Assembly: GCA_903928915.1 (NCBI GenBank) | Contig: CAIYSL010000082.1 | Location: 1 to 38,668 of the forward strand | From: an uncultured Syntrophobacterales bacterium | GTDB taxonomy: Bacteria; Desulfobacterota; Syntrophia; Syntrophales; UBA5619 | Direction of reading: 5' to 3' | DNA length: 38,668 nt | Part shown: one piece after another, positions 10,893 through 18,294 of the stretch | How positions within the stretch are numbered: the stretch's first letter is position 1 | Layout: each line of letters opens with the position of its first letter | Program-made: the position numbers and the translations under genes | The notes under the pieces: generated by a model | Seen by the model: only the letters and a program-made list of their open reading frames with translations | The model's database searches: none | What the model was told of the DNA's origin: nothing

Positions 10893-10950
10893 TTCCCCGC
10901 GGGGGAAGGGCTTAGGCATACCCATTCCCCGCCCCGTGCGGGAGGGGATG
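10893..10950. repeat. Two small GC-rich inverted repeats upstream of the LOG gene
   Basis: TTCCCC at 10893-10898 pairs with GGGGAA at 10902-10907. A second structure runs from CATTCCCC at 10923 to GGGGATG ending at 10950, with an internal CCC/GGG pair. Neither has a T-run. The second contains GTGCGGGAGGGG, and GTGCGGGAGAGGG recurs just after the LOG gene at 11487. Such intergenic palindromes resemble REP-type repeats, though no other full copy is visible here. Confidence 0.45.
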
Positions 10951-10970
10951 ACGGGGAAGGGAAACGGCCT

Positions 10971-11480
10971 ATGCCGGAGATGATCTCCGTACCGAGAAGA
11001 CCGCGGATCGTCGGGGTGATGGGGAGCCATGCGGAGGAGCCGGAGGTCCGGGAGGCGGCCCGACTCCTGGGGGAGGCCATCGCCCGACGGGGGCATGTGC
11101 TGGTCACCGGCGGCGGCACGGGGCTGATGCGGGCGGCTTCGGAGGGGGCCCACCGGGCAGGAGGGCTGGTCATCGGGATCCTCCCGAACGACCGGAAGCG
11201 GCCGCTGGAAGGCTATCCCAACGAGTTCGTCGATATCGCGATCTTCACGGGGATGTCCGAAGGGCGCAACGTCATCAACGCCAAGACGCCGCACTGCCTG
11301 ATCGCGCTGGCCGGCAGCGCCGGAACGCTCTCGGAGATCGCCCTGGCGCTGCGCGCCGGGACGCCGGTGATCAGTCTGAACGGCCCGGAGGTTACCTGCG
11401 GCGGGGCAGAGGCGATCCGCCGGGTCGCTTCGGTGGATGAGGCGGTAGCAGCGCTGGACGAGGTCCTTGCCAGGAAATAG
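10971..11480 (+). CDS. LOG/SLOG-fold protein, TIGR00725 family
   Basis: 169 residues. Rossmann-like nucleotide-binding features are present: IVGVMGSHAEEP at the N-terminus, LVTGGGTGLMRAASEGAHRAGG in the first half and the loop LAGSAGTLSEIALAL, which corresponds to the GGxGTxxE motif of lysine-decarboxylase-like (LOG) proteins. The family sits in the SLOG/DprA superfamily. Related LOG proteins release cytokinin-type bases from nucleotides, but TIGR00725 members have no settled function. The gene interrupts the exporter operon between the ATPases and permeases and is bracketed by inverted repeats at 10893-10950 and 11475-11533, which hints at insertion. A second ATG three codons in (10980) is an alternative start. 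Confidence 0.88.
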   Translation: MPEMISVPRRPRIVGVMGSHAEEPEVREAARLLGEAIARRGHVLVTGGGTGLMRAASEGAHRAGGLVIGILPNDRKRPLEGYPNEFVDIAIFTGMSEGRNVINAKTPHCLIALAGSAGTLSEIALALRAGTPVISLNGPEVTCGGAEAIRRVASVDEAVAALDEVLARK

Positions 11481-11533
11481 GGACAGTGCGGGAGAGGGCC
11501 GGGGTGAGGGGAAATAGGGCACTGCCCCTATTT
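11475..11533. repeat. 15-bp imperfect inverted repeat overlapping the LOG stop codon
   Basis: AAATAGGGACAGTGC at 11475-11489, containing the LOG gene's TAG stop, pairs with GCACTGCCCCTATTT at 11519-11533 at 14 of 15 positions. A second direct copy of AAATAGGG at 11512-11519 can instead make a tight 8-bp hairpin with 11526-11533 around a 6-nt loop, followed by TTTTC outside the stem. Between them lies GGGAGAGGGCCGGGGTGAGGGG, a phrase common in intergenic repeats of GC-rich proteobacteria. AAATAGGGACAG-type ends resemble, from memory, sequences near REP-associated transposases. The tight hairpin could act as a weak terminator. Confidence 0.55.
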
Positions 11534-11561
11534 TCGGTGCGGCACGCGGAGGGGGGAGTTC

Positions 11562-12695
11562 GTGAACCTGAGGAACATCCGGGCGATCGCCGGCAAGGAG
11601 GTCTACCACCTGGTGCGGGACTTCCGGAGCCTGTACCTGGCCTTCGCGGTCCCCCTGCTGCTGATCCTGCTGTTCGGCTACGCGCTCAGCCTGGACGTGG
11701 AGCGGATCGAGACGGTCGTCGTCGACTCGGACCGGACCGACCTGAGCCGCGACTTCCTCCGCCGGCTCGGGGCCTCCCCCTACTTCCGGATCGACGCCCT
11801 GCTCCCCGACGGGAAGGCCGTGACCGAGGCCCTCGACCGGGGGACGGCGCGGCTCGCCGTGCTCATCCCGCCGGGCTGGACCGCCGATCTCCGGGCGGAG
11901 CGGGAGGCCGCGGTCCAGGTCATCCTCGACGGGAGCGACCCCAACTTCGCCGGGATCTCCCGGGCGTACATCACCGGGTTCATCGAAACCTACAACCGCG
12001 AGCTCCTGGGCGAGTTCCTCAACCGTCGCGGGATGGAGAAGATCCGCCCCCCCGTGGAGGGGCGGATCCGGGTCTGGTTCAACGAGGACCTGGAGAGCAG
12101 GAACTTCATCGTCCCGGGGATCATCGCGATCATCATCATGATCGTCGGGGCGATGCTCACGTCGCTCGTCATCGCCCGGGAGTACGAAAACGGCACGATG
12201 GAGACACTCCGTTCGCTCCCGATCAGCGCCGGGGAGCTGCTCACCGGCAAGGCGATCCCCTATTTCCTGATCGGCCTCACCGACGTCCTGATCGCCATCC
12301 TGATGGGGCAGGTGCTGTTCGGGATCGTGATGAAGGCGGGCTTCTGGCTGATGATCCTGGCCTCGTCGATCTACCTGCTGGTCGCCCTGACGCTGGGGCT
12401 GCTGATCTCGTCGGTCACCAAGTCCCAGATGATCGCCAACCAGATGGCCGTGCTGATCACCTACCTGCCGTCCCTGCTCCTGTCGAACTTCGTGTTCCCG
12501 GTGATCAACATGCCGAAGGTTCTCCAGGCCTTCTCCGCAGTCGTCCCGGCGACCTACTACATCGAGATTCTCTCCGGGATCTACCTGAGGGACCTGGGGC
12601 TGGCCTACCTCTGGGGCGATTTCGCCGTCCTGACCGGGATGTTTCTCCTGCTGGCCATCGCCAACTGCCTTGTCCTGAAACGGGAGGGGCTCTAA
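11562..12695 (+). CDS. ABC-2 type permease 1 (YbhS/YbhR-like)
   Basis: 377 residues from a GTG start with GGAGGGGGGAG just upstream. The layout is that of ABC-2 exporters: one N-terminal membrane helix (LYLAFAVPLLLILLFGYAL), a large extracytoplasmic domain of about 140 residues, then five membrane helices. These begin with FIVPGIIAIIIMIVGAMLTS, followed by the coupling-helix region (REYENGTMETLRSLPI) that contacts the ATPases. It ends four bases before the next permease. The two permeases should form a heterodimer in the inner membrane. The transported substrate is unknown; related systems export cationic drugs or hydrophobic compounds. Confidence 0.93.
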   Translation: MNLRNIRAIAGKEVYHLVRDFRSLYLAFAVPLLLILLFGYALSLDVERIETVVVDSDRTDLSRDFLRRLGASPYFRIDALLPDGKAVTEALDRGTARLAVLIPPGWTADLRAEREAAVQVILDGSDPNFAGISRAYITGFIETYNRELLGEFLNRRGMEKIRPPVEGRIRVWFNEDLESRNFIVPGIIAIIIMIVGAMLTSLVIAREYENGTMETLRSLPISAGELLTGKAIPYFLIGLTDVLIAILMGQVLFGIVMKAGFWLMILASSIYLLVALTLGLLISSVTKSQMIANQMAVLITYLPSLLLSNFVFPVINMPKVLQAFSAVVPATYYIEILSGIYLRDLGLAYLWGDFAVLTGMFLLLAIANCLVLKREGL

Positions 12696-12698
12696 CCC

Positions 12699-13820
12699 AT
12701 GAGCTGGCTGCGCATCCGCGAGATGGTCCGCAAGGAGTTCATCCAGCTGTTCCGCGACAAACGGAACCGTCCGATTCTGGTCATCGCGCCGCTGATCCAG
12801 CTCTTGGTGTTCGGCTACGTGGTCAACTACGACATCCGGGACGTCCGGGTGGCCCTTACCGACCAGGCGCGGACCCGGGAGAGCAGGCTGGCGGCCGACG
12901 CCTTCACCGGGAGCGGGATCTTCCGGATCACCCACCTGCCTGCCACCCCCCGCGCGATGGAGGAGCTCCTCCTGGCCGGCAAGGTCGATATGGGGATCAA
13001 GATCCCCCCCGACTTCAGTGACCACATCCGGCGCGGCAAGACGGCCGGCCTCCAGATCCTTGCCGACGGCTCGATGAGCAACATGGCCTCGGTCCGGATC
13101 TCCTACACCGCGACGGTCCTCGACCGCCTGAACGCGGAGCTGATCAAGGAACTCCACGGCCGCGAGCTCAAATACGGAAAGATCGACGGCCGCATCCGGA
13201 CCTGGTACAACCCGAACCTCGACAGCCAGCATTTCTTCGTCCCGGGAATCGTGGCCTTCGTGGTGATGCTGATCTCGCTGTTGATGACGTCGATCGCCAT
13301 CATCAAGGAGCGGGAGGCCGGCACGATGGAGCAGCTGATCGTGACCCCGCTCAAGCCGATCGAGCTGATCATCGGCAAGACGATCCCCTACACGATCATC
13401 TCTCTCGGCCAGATGGCCCTGGTGATGCTCTTCGCGCTGTACTGGTTCGCAATCCCCTTCGCCGGGAGCGTCCCGCTCCTCTTTTTGGCGACCTGCGTCT
13501 TCCTGCTGAGCACACTGGGGATCGGGCTGTTCATCTCCACGGTGTCGAAGACCCAGCAGCAGGCCATGATGACGACCTTTTTCTTCATCCTCCCCTTCTT
13601 CATGCTCTCGGGGTTCGTGTTTCCCATCTCCAACATGCCCGAGCTCGTCCAGTGGTTGACATACCTCAACCCTTTGCGCTATTTTCTCGTCATCATCCGG
13701 GGGATCTTCCTCAAGGGGGTGGGGCTCGACATGCTCTGGCCCCAGTACGCGGCCCTGGCGCTCCTCGGCACGGCGGTGTTCGCCGGGGCGGTGGGACGGT
13801 TCCGGAAACGGCTGGATTAG
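12699..13820 (+). CDS. ABC-2 type permease 2 (YbhR-like)
   Basis: 373 residues with the same architecture as the preceding gene: N-terminal helix (PILVIAPLIQLLVFGYVV), an external domain starting NYDIRDVRVALTD, and five further helices from FFVPGIVAFVVMLISLLMTS. The coupling segment reads KEREAGTMEQLIVTPLKP. The two permeases are recognisably paralogous across their length. Only 3 bp separate the genes, so they are translated together. The C-terminus (AVGRFRKRLD) is basic and cytoplasmic. The gene at 13830 begins 9 bp after its stop, extending the operon. Confidence 0.93.
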   Translation: MSWLRIREMVRKEFIQLFRDKRNRPILVIAPLIQLLVFGYVVNYDIRDVRVALTDQARTRESRLAADAFTGSGIFRITHLPATPRAMEELLLAGKVDMGIKIPPDFSDHIRRGKTAGLQILADGSMSNMASVRISYTATVLDRLNAELIKELHGRELKYGKIDGRIRTWYNPNLDSQHFFVPGIVAFVVMLISLLMTSIAIIKEREAGTMEQLIVTPLKPIELIIGKTIPYTIISLGQMALVMLFALYWFAIPFAGSVPLLFLATCVFLLSTLGIGLFISTVSKTQQQAMMTTFFFILPFFMLSGFVFPISNMPELVQWLTYLNPLRYFLVIIRGIFLKGVGLDMLWPQYAALALLGTAVFAGAVGRFRKRLD

Positions 13821-13829
13821 GACCATACC

Positions 13830-14831
13830 ATGCTGAAGGTAGTTGAGGATGAAGCGGCGATCCGCAGGCACCAGCGGCTGTTCGCCCGACAGATGCGGGC
13901 TGCGGGGCCTGCGGCGATCACCGTCCGGCTCGGCCATCCCGGCGCGAGCGAAAAGGCGAAGGTCGCCTGGTCGGAAGGGCTCGGCGTCTGGTTCTTTGCC
14001 CGGAAGATCGCCTCGAGCCGCTACTGGAACGCCTTCGGCGTCGGCCGGCCGGAGGGAGGAAGCGGAGTCGCGATCACCTGCGAGATCAATTTCCCCCTCT
14101 ACGGAATCGACCGCCGGACCGGCGGCGCCTTCGCCCAGGACCGCAGCGGCCGCGTCTTCGTCGTCCACCGGGGCAAGCTGGGCGGCGGCAGGCTGGGGAT
14201 CGGGAAATCACTGTTTGAAAACGCCTACCGCGGCGTTTGGGAGGTGATGGCCGACGGCGGCGAGGAGACGCCGGTCGCCCTGATCGGGGTCCTCGACTCG
14301 CCGCGCTTCAGCCGGCAGATCGCCCAGTTCGTCCGCAAGATCGCCCGGATCAAGGATGCCGCCGCCGCGCGCTCCAGCCAGGCGGAGCTGACCCTCGACG
14401 AATTCGCCCTCCGGGAGGAGCTGATCGGCGCCCCCTTTAGCGACGAGCGGAGGGAGGCCGGGGCCGAATGCGACCGGGGGCTGGCCGTCCGGGACCTGGC
14501 CGACGCACTGAGGGCGCAGGGCCTGCGGAGCGGGAACGACGGACAGCGGGACCTGATGGCGATCGACCGAAGCGGCCGTCTTCGCGCGGTCTTCCAGGTC
14601 GTGACGGATACCACGCCCGCCGGGATCCACGCCGCCGCGACCGAGCTTCTGCTGGCCGCGCTGGACCTTCCGGACGATCCGCTGCGCATCCTCGTCCTCC
14701 CCTCCGCGGCGGAGGCCGGTCTCGGAGAACGGCTGCGGCGGCTGGGGGTCGCGACGATCGCCTGCGCATGGCAGGGGCAACGGGCGGACTTCGCCGGACT
14801 GGACGCCCTGCTCCCCCGGATCGCCTCCTGA
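13830..14831 (+). CDS. Unrecognised 333-aa protein, possible degenerate PD-(D/E)xK nuclease-like C-terminus
   Basis: It starts 9 bp after the permease stop and probably belongs to the exporter transcript. I do not recognise the whole protein. The N-terminal half has a basic, glycine-rich segment (VFVVHRGKLGGGRLGIGKS) and an aromatic stretch (GVWFFARKIASSRYWNAFGV). The C-terminal half reads NDGQRDLMAIDRSGRLRAVF, then QVVTDTTPAGIHAAATELLL and RILVLPS. This pattern (Asp, strand, E-x-K-like strand, helix, strand) resembles restriction-endonuclease-like folds I recall ending in EVKTDTS. Here the E-x-K position reads Q-V-V, so catalysis would be lost. That resemblance is memory-based and unverified. 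There is no signal peptide or membrane helix. Confidence 0.75.
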   Translation: MLKVVEDEAAIRRHQRLFARQMRAAGPAAITVRLGHPGASEKAKVAWSEGLGVWFFARKIASSRYWNAFGVGRPEGGSGVAITCEINFPLYGIDRRTGGAFAQDRSGRVFVVHRGKLGGGRLGIGKSLFENAYRGVWEVMADGGEETPVALIGVLDSPRFSRQIAQFVRKIARIKDAAAARSSQAELTLDEFALREELIGAPFSDERREAGAECDRGLAVRDLADALRAQGLRSGNDGQRDLMAIDRSGRLRAVFQVVTDTTPAGIHAAATELLLAALDLPDDPLRILVLPSAAEAGLGERLRRLGVATIACAWQGQRADFAGLDALLPRIAS

Positions 14832-14871
14832 CCGCTCGCCTCTCGGAGGCCCGTGGCACGGGGGAGCGGTC
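14830..14871 (+). other. Three-stem structured element at the end of the 13830 gene
   Basis: GACCGCTC at 14830-14837, which includes two bases of the TGA stop, pairs perfectly with GAGCGGTC at 14864-14871. Inside are GCCTC/GAGGC (14838-14850) and a smaller CCG/CGG hairpin (14851-14861), making a compact three-way junction. No T-run follows. It may be an RNA 3' end-protecting structure, a processing site or a REP-like remnant; the sequence alone does not decide. Confidence 0.45.
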
Positions 14872-14958
14872 ATCCCCGCGCAAGACGCGCCCCCTGGGGG
14901 CGGATTAACGCCGCAGCTGCATAACCGGGCTGGGGCGACAACAGGGAGATCATCAGCG

Positions 14959-15765
14959 ATGGAGTCTTTGGCCCAGATCACGCGCCTGATCCTCGACATG
15001 GACGGGGTGCTGTACCGGGGGAGCGAGCCGATCCCCCGCCTCAGGGAGTTCTTCGCCTTCCTCCGCGAGCGGCGCATCCCCTTCATGCTCGCCACCAACA
15101 ACGCCACCCGCACCCCGCAAGAGCGATCGGAGAAGCTGGCCCGGATGGGGGCGCAGGTTGCCCCCGCCGAGATCCTGACCTCCGCCCAGGGGGCAGCCCG
15201 CTTCCTGAAGCGCCAGTACCCCGCGGGGACGCGGGTCCACGTCTTCGGGATGGCTGCACTCAGGGAGGCGGTGCGGGAAGAGGGGTTCGTCCTCGCCGAC
15301 GAGGACGTGAAGATCGTCGTGGCCAGTGTGGACCGCGACGTCACCTTCGAAAAGGTCAAGGTCGCCTCCCGGCTCATCCGGGCAGGGGCGCGCTTCATCG
15401 CCACGAATCTCGACCCCAACATCCCGGCGGAGGACGGCTTTCTTCCCGGGACCGGCGCGATGGTCGCGATGCTGGCGACCGCTTCCGGGGTGGCGCCGAC
15501 CGGGATCGGCAAGCCCGAGCCGATCCTGTACGAGCTGGCCATGAGCCAGATGGGGGCCCGGCCCGGGACGACGGCCGCCGTGGGCGACCGCGTGATGACC
15601 GACATCGTCGGCGGCAAGCGCGCCGGGCTCACCACAATCTGCGTCCTCACCGGCGCATCCGACCGGGCCGAGGCCGAAGCGGCCGGGGCGGACTTCATCT
15701 TCGCCGACATCGGCGCACTCCTGGATGCCTGGCGCGCGGCCCTGGCGGCGCAGACACAGGCGTAA
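14959..15765 (+). CDS. HAD-IIA family hydrolase (NagD/phosphoglycolate phosphatase-like)
   Basis: 268 residues. HAD motif I LILDMDGVLYRG gives nucleophile Asp13 and acid/base Asp15. Motif II is the Thr/Asn region ATNNATRTP, motif III the Lys in IGKPEP, and motif IV the acidic loop VGDRVMTDIVGGKRAG. The large C2 cap between motifs II and III (about residues 75-175) places it in subclass IIA with NagD, 4-nitrophenylphosphatases and eukaryotic phosphoglycolate phosphatase. It dephosphorylates small sugar or nucleotide phosphates in the cytoplasm; the exact substrate is set by the cap and cannot be told here. It stands alone, with AGGGAG upstream and a convergent cold-shock gene downstream. Confidence 0.92.
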   Translation: MESLAQITRLILDMDGVLYRGSEPIPRLREFFAFLRERRIPFMLATNNATRTPQERSEKLARMGAQVAPAEILTSAQGAARFLKRQYPAGTRVHVFGMAALREAVREEGFVLADEDVKIVVASVDRDVTFEKVKVASRLIRAGARFIATNLDPNIPAEDGFLPGTGAMVAMLATASGVAPTGIGKPEPILYELAMSQMGARPGTTAAVGDRVMTDIVGGKRAGLTTICVLTGASDRAEAEAAGADFIFADIGALLDAWRAALAAQTQA

Positions 15766-15921
15766 CCGGTCACGGAAAACAGTATTCCCGTTCGGAGATG
15801 CCTCTTCCGGCGCAAGAAAACGGCGCGAACCGGCGTTTCTGCATCGCTGTTCTCGATCAGAGCTGGAGCTGCTCTTTCACCGCCCTGCCCTTTGACGCGG
15901 CGGGGATGGTTTCTCTGAGAT

Positions 15922-16001
15922 CCCTCCCCCGCGGAGGGGGGCTGGTTTATCTGCTGGGGGGGGAAAATCCCTCCCCGCCGCATCCCCGGCAGCGGGGGGG
16001 G
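15922..16001. repeat. G/C-run-rich intergenic stretch with hairpins
   Basis: The 275-bp gap between the convergent HAD and cold-shock genes holds CCCTCC/GGAGGG around a 5-nt loop (15922-15938), runs of eight or more G, and GGCAGCGGGGGGGG at 15988-16001. The last phrase recurs at 24998 and, shorter, at 37812. The stretch could serve as a two-way transcription barrier or form G-quadruplexes. No gene is supported here. Confidence 0.5.
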
Positions 16002-16040
16002 CGGGCAGAGGGAGCTGCGTTCGGGCGCTGCTGCACCCGC

Positions 16041-16259
16041 TTACTGCCAGGATTCGCAGGTCTTCACGATGGCGGCGGTGGGGGATAGGCTCCTGATATT
16101 CGTGGCGATAGCGAAACGCACACACTGGCCCCGCCGGATCGCCTGCGGATCGTCACCGTTGAGCGCGCTCAAGCGGAAAAAGACGTTCTCGCCTTCGTCG
16201 CTCCTGATGAACCCGGCGCCTATCTGCTGGTTGAACCATTTGATCTTTCCCGTGGGCAT
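16041..16259 (-). CDS. Cold-shock domain protein, divergent
   Basis: 72 residues, one OB-fold cold-shock domain. The ATG has AAAGGAGGAG seven bases upstream, a very strong site. KIKWFNQQIGAGFI aligns with the usual KWFN-(4)-GFGFI, and VFFRLSAL with VFVHFSAI. RNP1 therefore has Ala where an aromatic residue normally stacks on nucleic acid, and RNP2 has Arg in place of His. The Gln-Gln after WFN replaces the usual Lys-Gly turn. It is probably an RNA or single-strand DNA binder with altered affinity, not necessarily cold-induced. A perfect palindrome lies about 50 bp upstream of the start. Confidence 0.88.
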   Translation of the reverse strand: MPTGKIKWFNQQIGAGFIRSDEGENVFFRLSALNGDDPQAIRRGQCVRFAIATNIRSLSPTAAIVKTCESWQ

Positions 16260-16309
16260 GTGATTCTCCTCCTTTCCCCGGCGATGCACATTGCCCTCGG
16301 CCCGGTCTT

Positions 16310-16334
16310 CCCGCCCAGGAACGTTCCGGGCGGG
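16310..16334. promoter_or_regulatory. Near-perfect 25-bp palindrome upstream of the cold-shock gene
   Basis: CCCGCCC at 16310-16316 and GGGCGGG at 16328-16334 flank the self-complementary GGAACGTTCC (16318-16327), with one unpaired base. As RNA it would be a strong hairpin in the 162-nt gap between the PRPP synthetase stop and the cold-shock start. It may end prs transcription, protect or structure the csp leader, or bind a dimeric protein as DNA. There is no T-run on either strand. Confidence 0.5.
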
Positions 16335-16421
16335 TCCTGCCGGATGCACCCCGGTTACCGACAGAGTACCGAAGCGCGAACGGGAAGAACATAAGAAACG
16401 AAGGTGAGCACATTGGGAGGG

Positions 16422-17297
16422 CTAACCTACCAGCCGGTCGGCCAGCAGCGGGACGATGTCGAGGCGGCGAACCTTCGGCCGCCGCGCCTGCGGCAGGGTA
16501 TCGGTGATCATGATCTCGCGGACGGGCAGGCCCGCGAGCCGTTCGCAGGCAGCGCAGGAAAAGATGCCGTGCGTCGCGGCGATGCGGATCCCCGCGGCGC
16601 CCTGATCGATCAGGAGCTTTACCGCCTCGGCGAGCGTTCCGCCGGTGTCGATCATGTCGTCGACGATCAGGACATCCTTTCCCCGCACATCTCCATGGAG
16701 CTGTCGCGCGAACGCCACATTCGGCCGGGGGCGGACCTTGTCGATCCAGGCGACCTGGGGTTCGGACTCCAGGAGCTTTGCGAGCCGCCGCGCCCGGCCG
16801 ACGGAGCCCGCATCGGGGGAGAGAATCACCTCGGGGGGCCGCTTCGCCAGCGCCGCGGCGAACAGCGGCAGGGCCGACAGCTCCACCGCGGAGGGGCCGA
16901 GGGCCCGGCGGATACGTTCGCTGTGCACGTCGCACAGGATCAGCCGGGAGGGCTTCAGCGACCGGATGAGCTCGGCCACCATGATGCCGATGCTCGCCTC
17001 TCCCCTGCCGGCCGGGCGATCCTGCCGGGCATACCCCAGGTAGGGGACGATCAGGTTGACCTCGGCGGCGCCGTTCTCCCTGAGCAGCCGGTCGAGGGCT
17101 AAGAGGTCGAACAGCGACTCCGGTGCGGGCAGCACCGAGGCGACGATCGCGACCGGCCGGCCCGCCACCTCCCCCTTCAGGCGGTACCGCCGCTCGCTGT
17201 CGGCGAAGGCGGACAGCTCCGTGCGGCCGACGGCGTGGCCGTGCCGGACGAGCGATGACCGAAGGTGGGCGGTGGACGCGGTGAGGAAATAGATCAT
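16422..17297 (-). CDS. Ribose-phosphate pyrophosphokinase, short divergent form
   Basis: 291 residues. It makes PRPP from ribose 5-phosphate and ATP. Visible motifs are the flexible-loop region YLGYARQDRPAGRGE (about 86-100), the Mg/ribose site LCDVHSER (121-128, normally VDLHA), IDKVRP, and the PRPP loop DDMIDTGGT (213-221). Bacterial housekeeping enzymes are about 315 residues; this one is shorter and its allosteric-site segments differ. It looks more like archaeal (class III) or PRPP-synthetase-like proteins, so it may be a second copy with different regulation. The ribosome site is weak. The gene is divergent from birA, with starts 89 bp apart. Confidence 0.85.
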   Translation of the reverse strand: MIYFLTASTAHLRSSLVRHGHAVGRTELSAFADSERRYRLKGEVAGRPVAIVASVLPAPESLFDLLALDRLLRENGAAEVNLIVPYLGYARQDRPAGRGEASIGIMVAELIRSLKPSRLILCDVHSERIRRALGPSAVELSALPLFAAALAKRPPEVILSPDAGSVGRARRLAKLLESEPQVAWIDKVRPRPNVAFARQLHGDVRGKDVLIVDDMIDTGGTLAEAVKLLIDQGAAGIRIAATHGIFSCAACERLAGLPVREIMITDTLPQARRPKVRRLDIVPLLADRLVG

Positions 17298-17385
17298 GAC
17301 CGTGCTTTCTATCCCCGTACTCCAGAAAAAGCAAGGATTCCGTCGATGGTTGACAGCCGGACCGGCGCAGTGGTATGGGACTGAA

Positions 17386-18261
17386 ATGACCATCGCCGAT
17401 CGCCCAGCGGAGGTCCCGCAGGGATCGGACCTCCTCCCCGCCGAGATCCGCCGGGGGCTCAAGACCTCCCTCCTCGGACAGGGTAGGATCGACTACTTTC
17501 CAAAGATCGATTCGACGAACATCCACGCCCGCAGGATCGCCGACGCGGGGGCGCCGGAAGGGACGATCGTCGTGGCTGAGGCCCAGTCCGCCGGGAAGGG
17601 CAGGAGGGGCAGGGCCTGGTTCTCCCCGGCCGGGAAGGGCCTCTACCTGTCCGTCGTCCTGAGGCCCCGGATCCCGCCTGCCGAGGCGCCGCGGCTCGTT
17701 CTGACCGCGGCGGTGGCCGCGGCGGAGGCCCTCCTGGCCCAGACAACGGTGCCGCTGAGCGTCAAGTGGCCGAACGACATCCTGATCGCCGGGAAGAAGG
17801 TAGCCGGTATCCTGACGGAGATGCGCCTCGACGGAGAGCGGATCAGCCATGTCGTCATCGGCCTGGGAGCAAACGTCAACACCGCTGCCGAGGAGATGCC
17901 GTCGGAGATCCGGCCCATCGCCACGTCGCTTTTTGCCGCCACCGGCAGGACCGTTTCCCGGCCGGCGCTGCTGCACAGCCTCCTGGAGCGCCTGGAGCAC
18001 TGGTACGGCCTGCTCCAGGAGGGACACTTCGAGCGGATCCGCGCGCGCTGGCTCGACCTGGCCGCGATCGTGGGGCGGCGGGTGACGATCGCGGGGGTGG
18101 AACGCACCTACGAGGGTGAGGTCGTCGACATCGACCAGACCGGATTCCTGATCCTGCGGTCGCCCGACGGGACCCTCCGGCGGATACTGGCGGGGGACGT
18201 TTCGATGATCGACACCCCGTCTTATCCGCGCGGTCCGGAGGGTTCCGGTAATTCTGCTTGA
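17386..18261 (+). CDS. birA: Biotin--[acetyl-CoA-carboxylase] ligase, monofunctional
   Basis: 291 residues. The biotinyl-AMP loop reads AGKGRRGRAWFSP (about 69-81, usually GRGRRGR) and the catalytic Lys is in KWPNDI (127-132), followed by KKVAGILTEM. It has a C-terminal SH3-like domain from about residue 235 (GRRVTIAGVERTYEGEVVD). No N-terminal winged helix is present, so it attaches biotin to carrier proteins but should not repress the biotin operon. The ATG at 17386 is chosen because the longer frame from 17296 would add 30 unnatural residues overlapping the prs start. A TTGACA at 17348 with a weak -10 would put transcription almost at this ATG; the ribosome site is poor. Confidence 0.9.
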   Translation: MTIADRPAEVPQGSDLLPAEIRRGLKTSLLGQGRIDYFPKIDSTNIHARRIADAGAPEGTIVVAEAQSAGKGRRGRAWFSPAGKGLYLSVVLRPRIPPAEAPRLVLTAAVAAAEALLAQTTVPLSVKWPNDILIAGKKVAGILTEMRLDGERISHVVIGLGANVNTAAEEMPSEIRPIATSLFAATGRTVSRPALLHSLLERLEHWYGLLQEGHFERIRARWLDLAAIVGRRVTIAGVERTYEGEVVDIDQTGFLILRSPDGTLRRILAGDVSMIDTPSYPRGPEGSGNSA

Positions 18262-18294
18262 CAGGACGATCGGTTCGGTCAAAGCTGCGAAATA

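Noticed and set aside
10851-14168. A very long open frame on the minus strand (1105 codons) opposite the exporter permeases
   Set aside because: It is a by-product of GC-rich codon use in the plus-strand genes. The product is Asp/Gly/Arg/Pro-rich low-complexity without motifs, while the plus strand encodes clear ABC proteins.
15798-16088. A 96-codon plus-strand gene between the HAD and cold-shock genes
   Set aside because: It runs through G/C-run repeats and overlaps the end of the cold-shock gene. Its product is Gly/Arg/Leu-rich without motif and it lacks a good ribosome site.
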